Both the position numbers and the translations under genes were made by a program. From NCBI GenBank assembly GCA_017512145.1, contig JAFWHB010000008.1:1-64000 (forward strand): 64,000 bases of DNA. Reading direction: 5' to 3'. Under the pieces are notes generated by a model. That model was not told the DNA's origin and made no database searches. It saw only the letters and a program-made list of their open reading frames with translations. This DNA comes from Mogibacterium sp. GTDB taxonomy: Bacteria; Bacillota; Clostridia; Peptostreptococcales; Anaerovoracaceae. Within the stretch, counting starts at the first letter, position 1, and each line of letters starts with the position of its first letter. This document shows positions 51,182 to 59,359 of the stretch, in pieces.

Positions 51182-52777
51182 ATGGCAAGTAAAACAAAAA
51201 AAGAAAAAACAACAAAAACATCAAAGTCAGAAAAAACTGTAAAAAAAGAGAAACCTGTTAAAACTGAGAATCCTGCTGTTCAGGCACCTGCAGCACCTTC
51301 GCCTGCAGAAGAGGCTCTTCCTCAGCCTAGAAGAAGCATTGCTTTCATAGGCTCGGAGTGCTACCCGTTCATAAAGACCGGCGGCCTTGGCGATGTAATG
51401 TATGCTCTTCCTAAGGCACTTGCTGCCCTGAATTGCGATGTCAAGGTTATCATTCCGCGTTATCACTGCATTCCGTGGGAATACCAGCAGAAGATGGTCT
51501 ATCGCGGCTCATTCAACATGGATCTGTGTGCGGACGGCACTTCATATTATGTAGGAATCATGGAATATGTATGGGATGGAGTAGTATATGACTTCATCGA
51601 TAACGATGATTTCTTCACCAGCGGTAATCCGTATGTAAATCTCGTCGACGATATCCCTAAGTACTGCTACTTCTGCAAGGCAGCCCTGGCAGCACTTAAC
51701 TATATGGACTGGATACCGGACGTCATTCACTGCCATGACTGGCAGGCAAGCCTTGTTCCGGTACTTCTGCGTACACAGTTCGCGAATACTGCGATTAAGG
51801 ATGCCAAGACGATCCTGACCATTCATAACCTCAGATTCCAGGGTGTATACAATATACCTACACTGCGTTACTGGACCAATCTGCCTGAGTACATCTTCAA
51901 CAAGGATGTATTCAAGACAGGCTATGAAGATGCAAACATGCTCAAGGGCGGCCTGACTTATGCAGACATCATCACGACCGTAAGCAACACTTACGCCGGC
52001 GAGATCGAGACTCCGTTCTTCGGTGAGAATCTGGATGCTCACATTCGTTACCACTCAGGCAAACTGCGCGGCATCGTAAACGGGATCGATACAGTTCAGT
52101 GGGATCCTGCAAATGATGCAAGACTGGCAGCTCAGTATGATATCACAAATGTACTCAGCCAGAAGAGGGATAACAAGCGTGCCCTTCAGCAGGAGCTAGG
52201 CCTGGAAGTAGATGACGGCAAATTCGTGATCGGTCTTATTTCCCGTCTTACAGATCAGAAGGGACTTGATCTGGTGAATGCGATACTGCCTTCACTTATC
52301 GATGGTAATACTCAGGTCGTCGTGCTGGGAACAGGCGATGTCCGCTACGAGGATTCGTTCCGCTGGTTCGAGAATGACTTCAAGGGCAGCGTATGCTCAT
52401 GCATCATGTATGATGAAGGCAGAGCTCACAGAATCTATGCCGGAGCAGATGCACTGCTGGTACCTTCTCTGTTCGAACCATGCGGTCTGACACAGCTTAT
52501 TGCAATGCGCTACGGAACTGTTCCGGTAGTGCGTGAGACCGGAGGACTCAAAGATACAGTAGAACCATATAATCAGTTCACACATGAAGGAAATGGCTTT
52601 ACCTTCGACAGATACGAGGCAGGTCTTCTCTATGATGCAGTGAATCGTGCAAAGACTGTGTTCTTTACCGACCGCTGGCACTGGGATGAAATGGTGCAGA
52701 GAGACATGGCCAAGGATGTATCCTGGGAATCCTCAGCTAAGCAGTACAGGCAGCTGTATCTTGAACTTAAGCCATGA
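51182..52777 (+). CDS. glgA: Glycogen synthase (ADP-glucose type) with Lys-rich N-terminal extension
   Basis: A 531-residue enzyme; ATG 51182 follows AGAGAGGA. The GT5 core begins near residue 52 (SIAFIGSECYPFIKTGGLGD), with the ADP-glucose-binding KTGGLGDV motif, HCHDWQASLVPVLL, TIHNLRFQG, NGIDTVQWDP and the C-terminal LVPSLFEPCGLTQLIAMRYG. It elongates alpha-1,4-glucan chains. Residues 1-50 are an unusual tail, with repeated KTKKEKTTKTSKSEK-type Lys/Thr runs followed by an Ala/Pro/Glu segment. The first family motif normally lies within about ten residues of the start. No other glycogen genes are adjacent. The gene has its own terminator. Confidence 0.94.
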   Translation: MASKTKKEKTTKTSKSEKTVKKEKPVKTENPAVQAPAAPSPAEEALPQPRRSIAFIGSECYPFIKTGGLGDVMYALPKALAALNCDVKVIIPRYHCIPWEYQQKMVYRGSFNMDLCADGTSYYVGIMEYVWDGVVYDFIDNDDFFTSGNPYVNLVDDIPKYCYFCKAALAALNYMDWIPDVIHCHDWQASLVPVLLRTQFANTAIKDAKTILTIHNLRFQGVYNIPTLRYWTNLPEYIFNKDVFKTGYEDANMLKGGLTYADIITTVSNTYAGEIETPFFGENLDAHIRYHSGKLRGIVNGIDTVQWDPANDARLAAQYDITNVLSQKRDNKRALQQELGLEVDDGKFVIGLISRLTDQKGLDLVNAILPSLIDGNTQVVVLGTGDVRYEDSFRWFENDFKGSVCSCIMYDEGRAHRIYAGADALLVPSLFEPCGLTQLIAMRYGTVPVVRETGGLKDTVEPYNQFTHEGNGFTFDRYEAGLLYDAVNRAKTVFFTDRWHWDEMVQRDMAKDVSWESSAKQYRQLYLELKP

Positions 52778-52811
52778 TGTCATAATCATATTTCTTAATA
52801 AAGCACAACAT

Positions 52812-52846
52812 AGTCGGAGCCTTAATCGGCTTCGACTTTTCTTTTT
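52812..52846 (+). terminator. Rho-independent terminator after glgA
   Basis: AGTCGGAGCC (52812-52821) and GGCTTCGACT (52828-52837; one wobble) are followed by TTTCTTTTT. A more distant cousin of the CGCCGGAG stem family. Confidence 0.88.
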
Positions 52847-52884
52847 ATGATAATATATAAGCAGCTATTTAAGGAGGTAAAGCC

Positions 52885-53997
52885 ATGGGTATCCCCGCTG
52901 AATACGGACTCAGAATCGGCAAGATGCCGGCAGGCAGGCTCAATCAGATAACGGATGTGCCCGGAGTCTCTGTGTCACATGTCACCCTAAGGCAGGGCAG
53001 AATCCAGACCGGAGTAACTGCAGTGCGTCCGCATCAGGGCAACTGTTTCAGAGAGAAATGCCCGGCAGCAGTCCATGTGATCAATGGCTTTGGCAAGAGC
53101 ACCGGTCTTGTGCAGGTGCAGGAGCTTGGAACGATCGAGACACCGCTGCTGCTGACTAATACCTTCTCCGTCGGCACGGCATCTACGGCTCTTATCCGCC
53201 ATATGCTCGAGGAGAATCCGGACATCGGTACAACGACAGGCTCTGTGAATCCTGTCGTATTCGAGTGTAACGACGGCAAACTGAGCGACATCCGAGGCAT
53301 GCATGTCACGGAAGATCATGCAAAGCTTGCTCTGGAGAGATCGCGGAATGCGGAGCCATCCTTCGAAGAGGGTGCGGTTGGTGCTGGTACAGGCATGGTC
53401 TGTTATGGACTCAAAGGAGGTATCGGTTCGGCTTCACGCCTGATAGGCATAGGCGGCATAACATACACCCTTGGCGTCATGGTGCTGACAAACTTTGGCA
53501 AGGTCCATGAGCTGGTCATCGATGGTGAACATACTGGGGAGAGAATCAAGGAGAAGTGCGAAGATAAATACAGAGAGGAGCCTGACCGCGGGTCTATAAT
53601 AGTACTGATCGCAACCGATCTGCCTCTCACAGCGAGGCAGCTTGGCCGCATTTCAAGGCGCGCGCAGAACGGCATAGCGAGGACCGGCTCGATAACAGCG
53701 ACCGGAAGCGGCGAGATCGTGCTCAGCTTCTCGACTGCGAACAGGATCAGCCATTATCCTGATGCAGATATCTGCGGAGCGGAATATCTGCACGAAGAGA
53801 GACTGGACACTGTCTTCGCTGCAGTATGTGAAGCCGTTGAGGAGAGCATCATCAGCTCTCTTCTCCATGCGGAAGTTGATGAGGCACTGACCGGTAAGAT
53901 CCTGAGCCTCAAAGAATTACTGGGAGATACAAATGAGAAGAATAATTCTATTCATGCTGCTGGCAACGTTGATCCTGAGCGGATGCAGTGGTGCTAA
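52885..53997 (+). CDS. P1-family (DmpA/S58) N-terminal-nucleophile peptidase
   Basis: A 370-residue protein; ATG 52885 follows TAAGGAGG. Family landmarks are the opening NQITDVPGVSVSHVT, AVRPHQGN, AAVHVINGFGKSTGL and TTTGSVNPVVFECNDG. The GAGTGMVCYGLKGGIGSASR region contains the Ser at which these enzymes self-cleave to free the nucleophile. They act as aminopeptidases, some on D-amino-acid or beta-amino-acid amides. The tail after SLKELLGDT (NEKNNSIHAAGNVDPERMQW) runs 65 bp into the next gene in another frame and does not resemble family members, suggesting loss of the original stop. The gene is co-transcribed with the lipoprotein hydrolase. Confidence 0.9.
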   Translation: MGIPAEYGLRIGKMPAGRLNQITDVPGVSVSHVTLRQGRIQTGVTAVRPHQGNCFREKCPAAVHVINGFGKSTGLVQVQELGTIETPLLLTNTFSVGTASTALIRHMLEENPDIGTTTGSVNPVVFECNDGKLSDIRGMHVTEDHAKLALERSRNAEPSFEEGAVGAGTGMVCYGLKGGIGSASRLIGIGGITYTLGVMVLTNFGKVHELVIDGEHTGERIKEKCEDKYREEPDRGSIIVLIATDLPLTARQLGRISRRAQNGIARTGSITATGSGEIVLSFSTANRISHYPDADICGAEYLHEERLDTVFAAVCEAVEESIISSLLHAEVDEALTGKILSLKELLGDTNEKNNSIHAAGNVDPERMQWC

Positions 53998-54847
53998 GGA
54001 AGCAGAACCGACAGAAAAACCGACAGAAGAACAGGGGCAGGAGATGAGTATACCAATTGAAACAGTGAAGACTGACTCTTTCGAGATGGATTATTTCAAA
54101 TTCGGGTCGGGTGACAAAGTGCTCGTGATCCTTCCGGGACTGAGCGTGCAGAGCGTAATGCCCTCGGCTCAAGCCGTAGCTGATTCCTACAGCATGTTCG
54201 AAGATGATTACACTGTATATCTCTTCGACCGCCGCAAGAATCCGCCGGAGACCTATTCGGTGTACGATATGGCGCGGGATACTGCAGCAGCATTCGAAGA
54301 GCTGGGGCTTGCCAAAGCCGATATCTTCGGTGCTTCTCAGGGCGGCATGATGGCCATGGTCATTGCCATAGAGCATCCTGAGCTTGTGAACAAGCTGATT
54401 CTCGGATCCACTGCAGCAAGTATATCTGACAAGGGCTATGAGACCATTGACAAGTGGGTGCAGCTCGCTAAGGCAGGAGATGCAGAGGGGCTGTATCTTG
54501 GATTTGGCCAGATGATATATCCCGAGGAGACCTTCGAGCAGTACAGGGACACCCTGATTTCAGTGGCTAAGACGGTAACAGACGAGGAGCTCGCGCACTT
54601 TGTCATCAACGCTCAGGGAATCAAGGGCTTTGATGTGCTGGACGATCTTGACAGGATCGAGTGTCCGGTCCTGCTGCTCGGCTCGGAGGACGATAATGTT
54701 CTCGGCGCTGAGGCGTCAGAGCAGATCGCTGAGAGGCTCGAGAGTCATGAGGGCTTTGAGATGCATATGTATAACGGTTACGGCCATGCGGCCTATGATC
54801 TGGCACCAGATTACAAGGAGCGCATGTATAACTTCCTTACAAAGTAG
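53933..54847 (+). CDS. Alpha/beta-hydrolase lipoprotein
   Basis: A 304-residue protein; ATG 53933 follows CTGGGAG. The signal peptide MRRIILFMLLATLILSGCSG ends in an LSGC lipobox, so it is exported and lipid-anchored. A Glu/Pro/Thr linker precedes an alpha/beta-hydrolase fold: oxyanion region VILPGLSVQS, nucleophile elbow FGASQGGMMA (Ser in G-x-S-x-G), acid in LLLGSEDDNV and a C-terminal His in YNGYGHAAYD. The triad is complete. The substrate (ester, lactone or peptide-like bond) is unknown. Its first 65 bp, encoding the signal peptide, overlap the end of the P1-peptidase frame. Confidence 0.88.
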   Translation: MRRIILFMLLATLILSGCSGAKEAEPTEKPTEEQGQEMSIPIETVKTDSFEMDYFKFGSGDKVLVILPGLSVQSVMPSAQAVADSYSMFEDDYTVYLFDRRKNPPETYSVYDMARDTAAAFEELGLAKADIFGASQGGMMAMVIAIEHPELVNKLILGSTAASISDKGYETIDKWVQLAKAGDAEGLYLGFGQMIYPEETFEQYRDTLISVAKTVTDEELAHFVINAQGIKGFDVLDDLDRIECPVLLLGSEDDNVLGAEASEQIAERLESHEGFEMHMYNGYGHAAYDLAPDYKERMYNFLTK

Positions 54848-54868
54848 TTTGAATACAGGAGGCTAATC

Positions 54869-55050
54869 GTGAAAGAAATCAATTCAATTCAGGCGTTCAA
54901 GCTCACGTCGCCTAATCCTCTTGTGCTGGTTTGCACAGAGAAGGAAGACGGGAGCACCAATATAGCACCGGTATCTTTGATGGATCTAAGCCTTCACTCT
55001 TCGCATGGAATGGCTATTCCGTAATAGCCCCAGCCGAAGAAGGTAAATAA
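54869..55050 (+). pseudogene. Flavin-reductase-like gene with internal deletion and frameshift
   Basis: A GTG at 54869, 4 bases after GGAGG, opens VKEINSIQAFKLTSPNPLVL, then VCTEKEDGSTNIAPVS. This resembles the start of small flavin reductase / flavoredoxin-type proteins. The frame stops at TAA 55022. In another frame the sequence DGSKPSLFAWNGYSVIAPAE, then EGK (ending TAA 55048-55050), resembles the end of the same family. The middle (well over 100 residues in intact relatives) is gone, and the junction near 54978 is out of frame. The gene is therefore a dead remnant, although the first 51 codons could still be translated. Confidence 0.72.
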
Positions 55051-55079
55051 AGTAAGTTATAGTATCAAGAGGAGGAGAA

Positions 55080-56540
55080 ATGTCCTGCACAACAGTTTTA
55101 CTAGGCAAGAAAGCAACTAACGACGGTTCAACAATGGTCGCAAGAACCGATGATGGCCATTTTGATGTCAAGAAAATGGTCGTCGTGAACCCTGAAGACC
55201 AGCCAAGAAAGTACAAGAGCGCTATTGGTCATCTGGAGATAGAGCTTCCGGATGATCCGATGAGATATACATCATGTCCGAGCGTTGACCTCAAGGACGG
55301 TATCTGGGCAGCAACAGGTATCAATGAGGCAAATGTCGGCATGACAGCAACTGAGACCATCACGACCAATCCGAGAGTTCTGGCCGCAGATCCGCTGGTC
55401 AAATACATAGAGGCGAAGAAGCCTGAAGATACAGAAGTTCCGGGAGGTATCGGCGAGGAAGACATCGTTGTTCTGGTGCTCCCTTATATAAAGTCCGCAA
55501 GAGAGGGCGTGCTCAGACTCGGAGCGCTGCTCGAGAAGTATGGCACCTATGAGTCGAACGGTATATGCTTTAACGACAAAGATGAGTGCTGGTGGCTCGA
55601 GACAATCGGCGGTCACCACTGGATCGCAAGAAGAGTAAGAGATGAAGAGGTCGTCATCATGCCAAATCAGTTCGGCATGGACAGATTCGACCTTGATGAT
55701 GCGTTCGGAGATAAGAAGGAGAACCTCTGCTCAGAGGACCTCAGAGAGTTCATTAAGGACAATTATCTTGATCTCGGACAGGACGGCGAGTTCAATCCGA
55801 GAGACGCATTCGGCTCCAAGTCATCCCACGACCACGTCTACAACACACCGAGAGCATGGTATATGGGAAGAACGCTTTGCCCGACTACATACAAATGGGA
55901 CGGCGACGGAGCAGACTTCACACCGGTCAGCGACAACATTCCATGGTCATTCGTACCGGAGAAGAAGCTCGCTGCTGAGGATGTGGCAAGCCTTCTCTCG
56001 TCACACTATGAGAACACACCGTATGACCCATTTGCCAAATTCGCAGAGAAGCCCGGCATCTACAGACCGATCGGAATCAACAGGACGGGAGTCACCTCGA
56101 TCTGCCAGATCAGAGGATACATGCCGGAGGAGCTGATGGCAGTAGAGTGGGTATGCTTCGCATCCACCACATACAGCGCATTCGTGCCGCTCTATACGAA
56201 TGTAAGCAAAATGCCTGAGTACTTCTCGGATGTCACATTGGATGCCACAACAGACAATCTGTACTGGGCAAGCAGATTCATTGGTGCGCTCGCAGATCCT
56301 TACTACGGCGGCACAATAATGGATGTCGACAGATATAAGAATGCAGTCGCATCGCGCGGCCGCGGACTGATCCGTGAATACGACAAGAGGATGATGGAAT
56401 CCGGCAGCTATGATCTCTTCGAAGAGGCAAATGACAAGATCACAGACATGCTCAAGGAAGAGACCACCAAGTGCATGAACGCCGTTCTCCTGACTGCCAG
56501 CCAGGGGATGAAGAACGGATACAGCAGATCGGATAATTAG
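55080..56540 (+). CDS. C69-family dipeptidase (PepD type)
   Basis: A 486-residue enzyme; ATG 55080 follows AGAGGAGGA. Cys3 in MSCTTVLLGKKA is the N-terminal nucleophile typical of C69 peptidases, without a propeptide here. Further signatures are GSTMVARTDDGHFDVKK, GIWAATGINEANVGMTATE, the ECWWLETIGGHHWIARRV core and QFGMDRFDLDD. These Ntn-hydrolases split dipeptides or release amino acids from short peptides. There is no signal peptide, so it is cytosolic. With the M18, M20 and P1 enzymes it makes the region rich in peptide-degrading genes. A strong bidirectional terminator follows. Confidence 0.93.
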   Translation: MSCTTVLLGKKATNDGSTMVARTDDGHFDVKKMVVVNPEDQPRKYKSAIGHLEIELPDDPMRYTSCPSVDLKDGIWAATGINEANVGMTATETITTNPRVLAADPLVKYIEAKKPEDTEVPGGIGEEDIVVLVLPYIKSAREGVLRLGALLEKYGTYESNGICFNDKDECWWLETIGGHHWIARRVRDEEVVIMPNQFGMDRFDLDDAFGDKKENLCSEDLREFIKDNYLDLGQDGEFNPRDAFGSKSSHDHVYNTPRAWYMGRTLCPTTYKWDGDGADFTPVSDNIPWSFVPEKKLAAEDVASLLSSHYENTPYDPFAKFAEKPGIYRPIGINRTGVTSICQIRGYMPEELMAVEWVCFASTTYSAFVPLYTNVSKMPEYFSDVTLDATTDNLYWASRFIGALADPYYGGTIMDVDRYKNAVASRGRGLIREYDKRMMESGSYDLFEEANDKITDMLKEETTKCMNAVLLTASQGMKNGYSRSDN

Positions 56541-56585
56541 AGGAACGAACAGGCAACGTGTCTGTAAGAAATATTTCTCAAAAAT

Positions 56586-56635
56586 ATAATCCCGCGAATT
56601 CTCGTTTGGCGCATTACGGGAATTCGCGGGATTAT
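56586..56635. terminator. Strong bidirectional terminator between convergent genes
   Basis: A perfect 16-bp stem: the left arm ATAATCCCGCGAATTC (56586-56601) pairs with the right arm at 56620-56635. AT-rich flanks on both sides let it serve both the C69 gene and the convergent GH94 gene. Confidence 0.88.
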
Positions 56636-56667
56636 TTATGTAGGTGGAAATATGAAGAAAAAAACTA

Positions 56668-59100
56668 TTAGCTGATAGTGATGCGGACGTCGATGTCCGA
56701 AGGTCCATCCGGTACCGGTATCAGGTTTGCAGACGGCACTCCGTTCACAGTAACGGAGGATTTGCCTTCATGACTATCCGCAGATTTATTAACGCTTATG
56801 TGGTAGACGGATCCGCGGAACTTACGCACGCAGGTGAACGAATCTATATCATCAGGCAGACAAGGGTCTATGCGGAGTCCATCAAGCTCAGGCCTGATGC
56901 CGAGTATGTACTGGCTGGCGGCTACGAATGACCATGCAGCTGTTCCTGTCAGCCAGCTGTTCTTGCCTTCGCCGTGTGTAGCTGCATCCCTGCCCGCAAC
57001 CATCTGGCAGTAAGCATATGGCTCTGTGCGGTGTATATCGCTTATGTCCTCGAGATATACCGGCGTGAACTTGCGGTAAATCTCATATGCGCGGCTGCCG
57101 TGACCGAGCAAAGCCTCAGAAATGACTATCCATGGATTGCAGTGGCAGAATATGCCGGCATTCTCCTTATAACCTGGCGGATATGATGTAATCTCGCCAA
57201 GTTCGAGATGATAAGTCGTGTATGCGGGCTGCAGCACCATGATGCCATATTCTGTTTCGAGGTATTTTTCAACATTTCTAAGGGCGGATTCGGCTTCGCC
57301 CGTCTCTGTTCCTATGCCTGCCATGATGCACATGCCCTGCGGCTCAATGAAAATCCTGCCTTCTTCGCAGTCTTTGCTGCCGACAGGGGAGCCGTATGCG
57401 TCATATGCACGCCTGAACCATTCTCCATCCCATCCTGCATCCAGCACAGCAGCGCGCATGCTGTCTACTTTGTGCATTATTCCGGCGGCTTCATAGTCAC
57501 AACCTATATGTGTTAGCAGCTCTGCAAACTCAGTGCCGTACTTGACATACATGCCGGCGATGAACACACTCTCTGCAACAGGACCCTCGCTTGGCCCGGT
57601 CGTCTGGAAACTCTCACCCGGCTGCTCCGAGAAGCAGTTAAGATTCAGGCAGTCGTTCCAGTCTGCCCGCCCGATAAGAGGCAGCCTGTGAGGACCCAGA
57701 TGCGTCGATGTATAATTGAAACTCTTCCTGAGGTGATCGAGAAGTGTGGCCTTGTTACTCTCGTCGCTGTCAAATGTGCACGGTTCATTGAGTATGCCAA
57801 AGTCACTGGTCTCTTTGATGTATGCACTGACACAGGCGATGAGCCAGAGCGGGTCGTCGTTAAAGCCGCTTCCCACATCAATGTTGCCTCGCTTTGTCAG
57901 TGGCTGATACTGATGGTATGTACTGCCGTCAGGCAGCTGTGTATTGGCGATGTCGATGATCCTTTCACGAGCTCTCTCAGGTATAAGATGCACAAATCCG
58001 AGAAGATCCTGACATGAGTCGCGGAATCCCATCCCGCGTCCGAGACCGCTTTCGTAATAGCTCGCTGATCTGCTCATATTGAATGTCACCATGCACTGAT
58101 ACTGGTTCCAGATGTTCACGGATCTGTCAAACTGCTCATTTCCTGAACTGATCGTGAAAGTCGAAAGAAGGTTAGTCCAGTAATCTTTGAGTTCAAGCAG
58201 TGCAGCGTCAAATTGATCGTCTGAGCTGTAAAGAGAAATGAGTCTCTCGGCAGGCTCTTTATTGATGATACCAGGAGCTGAGAACTTCTCGGTAACCGGA
58301 TTCTCGCAGTACCCGAGAATGAAGATGCACGAATAAACCTGACCAGGATCCAGCGATATCTTAAGGTGATGACTTCCTACAGGCGCCCATCCATGAGCAA
58401 TGCTGTTGTAACTGGTCCCGGCCTCGACTGCATGAGGTCTGTCGGGGCCGTTATAAATGCCGACAAATTCATCGCGGCTTGTATCAAATCCGCAGATGTC
58501 CTTGTTGACATGGAACATTGCGTAGTGATTACGCCTCTCGCGATATTCGGTCTTGTGAAAAATCGTGCTTCCCTTAACTTCTACTTCACCGATTGAGAAA
58601 TTCCTCTGAAAATTGGAGGAGTCATCCTGCGCATTCCACAGACAGAACTCTACGTAACTGTAGAGGTCGATCTCCTTGGTATCTGACGAGCTGTTCGTCA
58701 TAGTCACTCTGGTGAGCTCGCAGCTCTCATGAAGAGGAACAAATACCTCCTGCACTACATCAAGATTGTTCTTAGAACTTTCGAAAACCGTATAGCCAAG
58801 ACCATGTCTGCATCTGTAAGAGTCCGGATCGGTCTTAACAGGCTGCCATCCCGGATTCCATATGCAGCCGCCATCCTTTATATAGTAGTAATGGCCGTTA
58901 GAGTCCATTGGGCTTGCGTTGTAACGATAGCGGGTGAGCCTCAGCAGCTTCGCATCCTTATAGAAGCAATATCCCCCTGATGTGTTGGAAATAAGCCTGA
59001 AGAAGTCCTGGGATCCCAGATAGTTGATCCATGGGAGGGGCGTCTTAGGCGTTGTTATGACATATTCGTTATTAATGTCGTCGAAATATCCGTATTTCAT
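56668..59100 (-). CDS. Cellobiose-phosphorylase-type GH94 enzyme
   Basis: Start ATG at 59100 (810 aa), 8 bases after GGAGA; the frame is open further upstream but lacks a ribosome site. The opening (MKYGYFDDINNEYVITTPKT, then PLPWINYLGSQDFF) is typical of cytosolic cellobiose phosphorylases. The catalytic barrel has GRGMGFRDSCQDLLGF with the general-acid Asp, IGRADWNDCLNLN, GMCIMAG and KNSWLTGTAAWSFVAASQYI. It would split cellobiose (or a close beta-glucoside) with phosphate into glucose-1-phosphate and glucose, saving ATP. Cellodextrin or chitobiose specificity cannot be fully excluded. It is divergent from a LacI regulator and a sugar importer, and its promoter contains a matching operator. 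Confidence 0.93.
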   Translation of the reverse strand: MKYGYFDDINNEYVITTPKTPLPWINYLGSQDFFRLISNTSGGYCFYKDAKLLRLTRYRYNASPMDSNGHYYYIKDGGCIWNPGWQPVKTDPDSYRCRHGLGYTVFESSKNNLDVVQEVFVPLHESCELTRVTMTNSSSDTKEIDLYSYVEFCLWNAQDDSSNFQRNFSIGEVEVKGSTIFHKTEYRERRNHYAMFHVNKDICGFDTSRDEFVGIYNGPDRPHAVEAGTSYNSIAHGWAPVGSHHLKISLDPGQVYSCIFILGYCENPVTEKFSAPGIINKEPAERLISLYSSDDQFDAALLELKDYWTNLLSTFTISSGNEQFDRSVNIWNQYQCMVTFNMSRSASYYESGLGRGMGFRDSCQDLLGFVHLIPERARERIIDIANTQLPDGSTYHQYQPLTKRGNIDVGSGFNDDPLWLIACVSAYIKETSDFGILNEPCTFDSDESNKATLLDHLRKSFNYTSTHLGPHRLPLIGRADWNDCLNLNCFSEQPGESFQTTGPSEGPVAESVFIAGMYVKYGTEFAELLTHIGCDYEAAGIMHKVDSMRAAVLDAGWDGEWFRRAYDAYGSPVGSKDCEEGRIFIEPQGMCIMAGIGTETGEAESALRNVEKYLETEYGIMVLQPAYTTYHLELGEITSYPPGYKENAGIFCHCNPWIVISEALLGHGSRAYEIYRKFTPVYLEDISDIHRTEPYAYCQMVAGRDAATHGEGKNSWLTGTAAWSFVAASQYILGIRPELDGLRIDPCLPDDIDSFTCVRKFRGSVYHISVNKSADSHEGKSSVTVNGVPSANLIPVPDGPSDIDVRITIS

Positions 59101-59116
59101 TTGGCTGTCTCCTATA

Positions 59117-59134
59117 AGCGAATACGTTTTCGTA
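59117..59134. promoter_or_regulatory. LacI-type operator in the GH94 promoter region
   Basis: AGCGAATACGTTTTCGTA is an 18-bp pseudo-palindrome centred on ACGT. It agrees at 16 of 18 positions with the reverse complement of the site at 59301-59318. It lies just downstream of the predicted -10, where bound repressor would block transcription. Confidence 0.72.
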
Positions 59135-59145
59135 AATACAATCTT

Positions 59146-59176
59146 ATTATATGGTCGCAAAGTGCCGGTTGTAAAG
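59146..59176 (-). promoter_or_regulatory. Probable promoter of the GH94 gene
   Basis: On the minus strand a perfect TATAAT (59151-59146) is preceded by TTTACA (59176-59171), or by TTACAA one base nearer. Spacing is 18-19 bp, slightly long. It lies 46 bp upstream of the start codon. Confidence 0.55.
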
Positions 59177-59266
59177 AAAAAAATGAAAAAACTTACGAAA
59201 AACATGGTATAATGCCTAATAAGGAATCCTAATTTCTTTATCCTTCAAAAAAATAGCGAAAATATC

Positions 59267-59295
59267 TTGACGAAAACGATTTAGTAAATTACAAT
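59267..59295 (+). promoter_or_regulatory. Sigma-A promoter of the lacI-type gene
   Basis: TTGACG (59267-59272), exactly 17 bp, then TACAAT (59290-59295). The spacer contains ACGAAAACG, a half-match to the operator, and a full operator starts 6 bp after the -10, pointing to autoregulation. Confidence 0.72.
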
Positions 59296-59300
59296 GAAGC

Positions 59301-59318
59301 TGCGAAAACGTATTCGCA
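59301..59318. promoter_or_regulatory. LacI-type operator in the regulator's own leader
   Basis: TGCGAAAACGTATTCGCA, an 18-bp pseudo-palindrome centred on ACGT, lies at the expected transcription start of the regulator gene. A further half-like TTTCGCA follows at about 59322. It pairs with the operator at 59117. Confidence 0.75.
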
Positions 59319-59359
59319 CGGTTTCGCAGAAATGCTGCGCGAGGGAGGTCTATTTCAGA

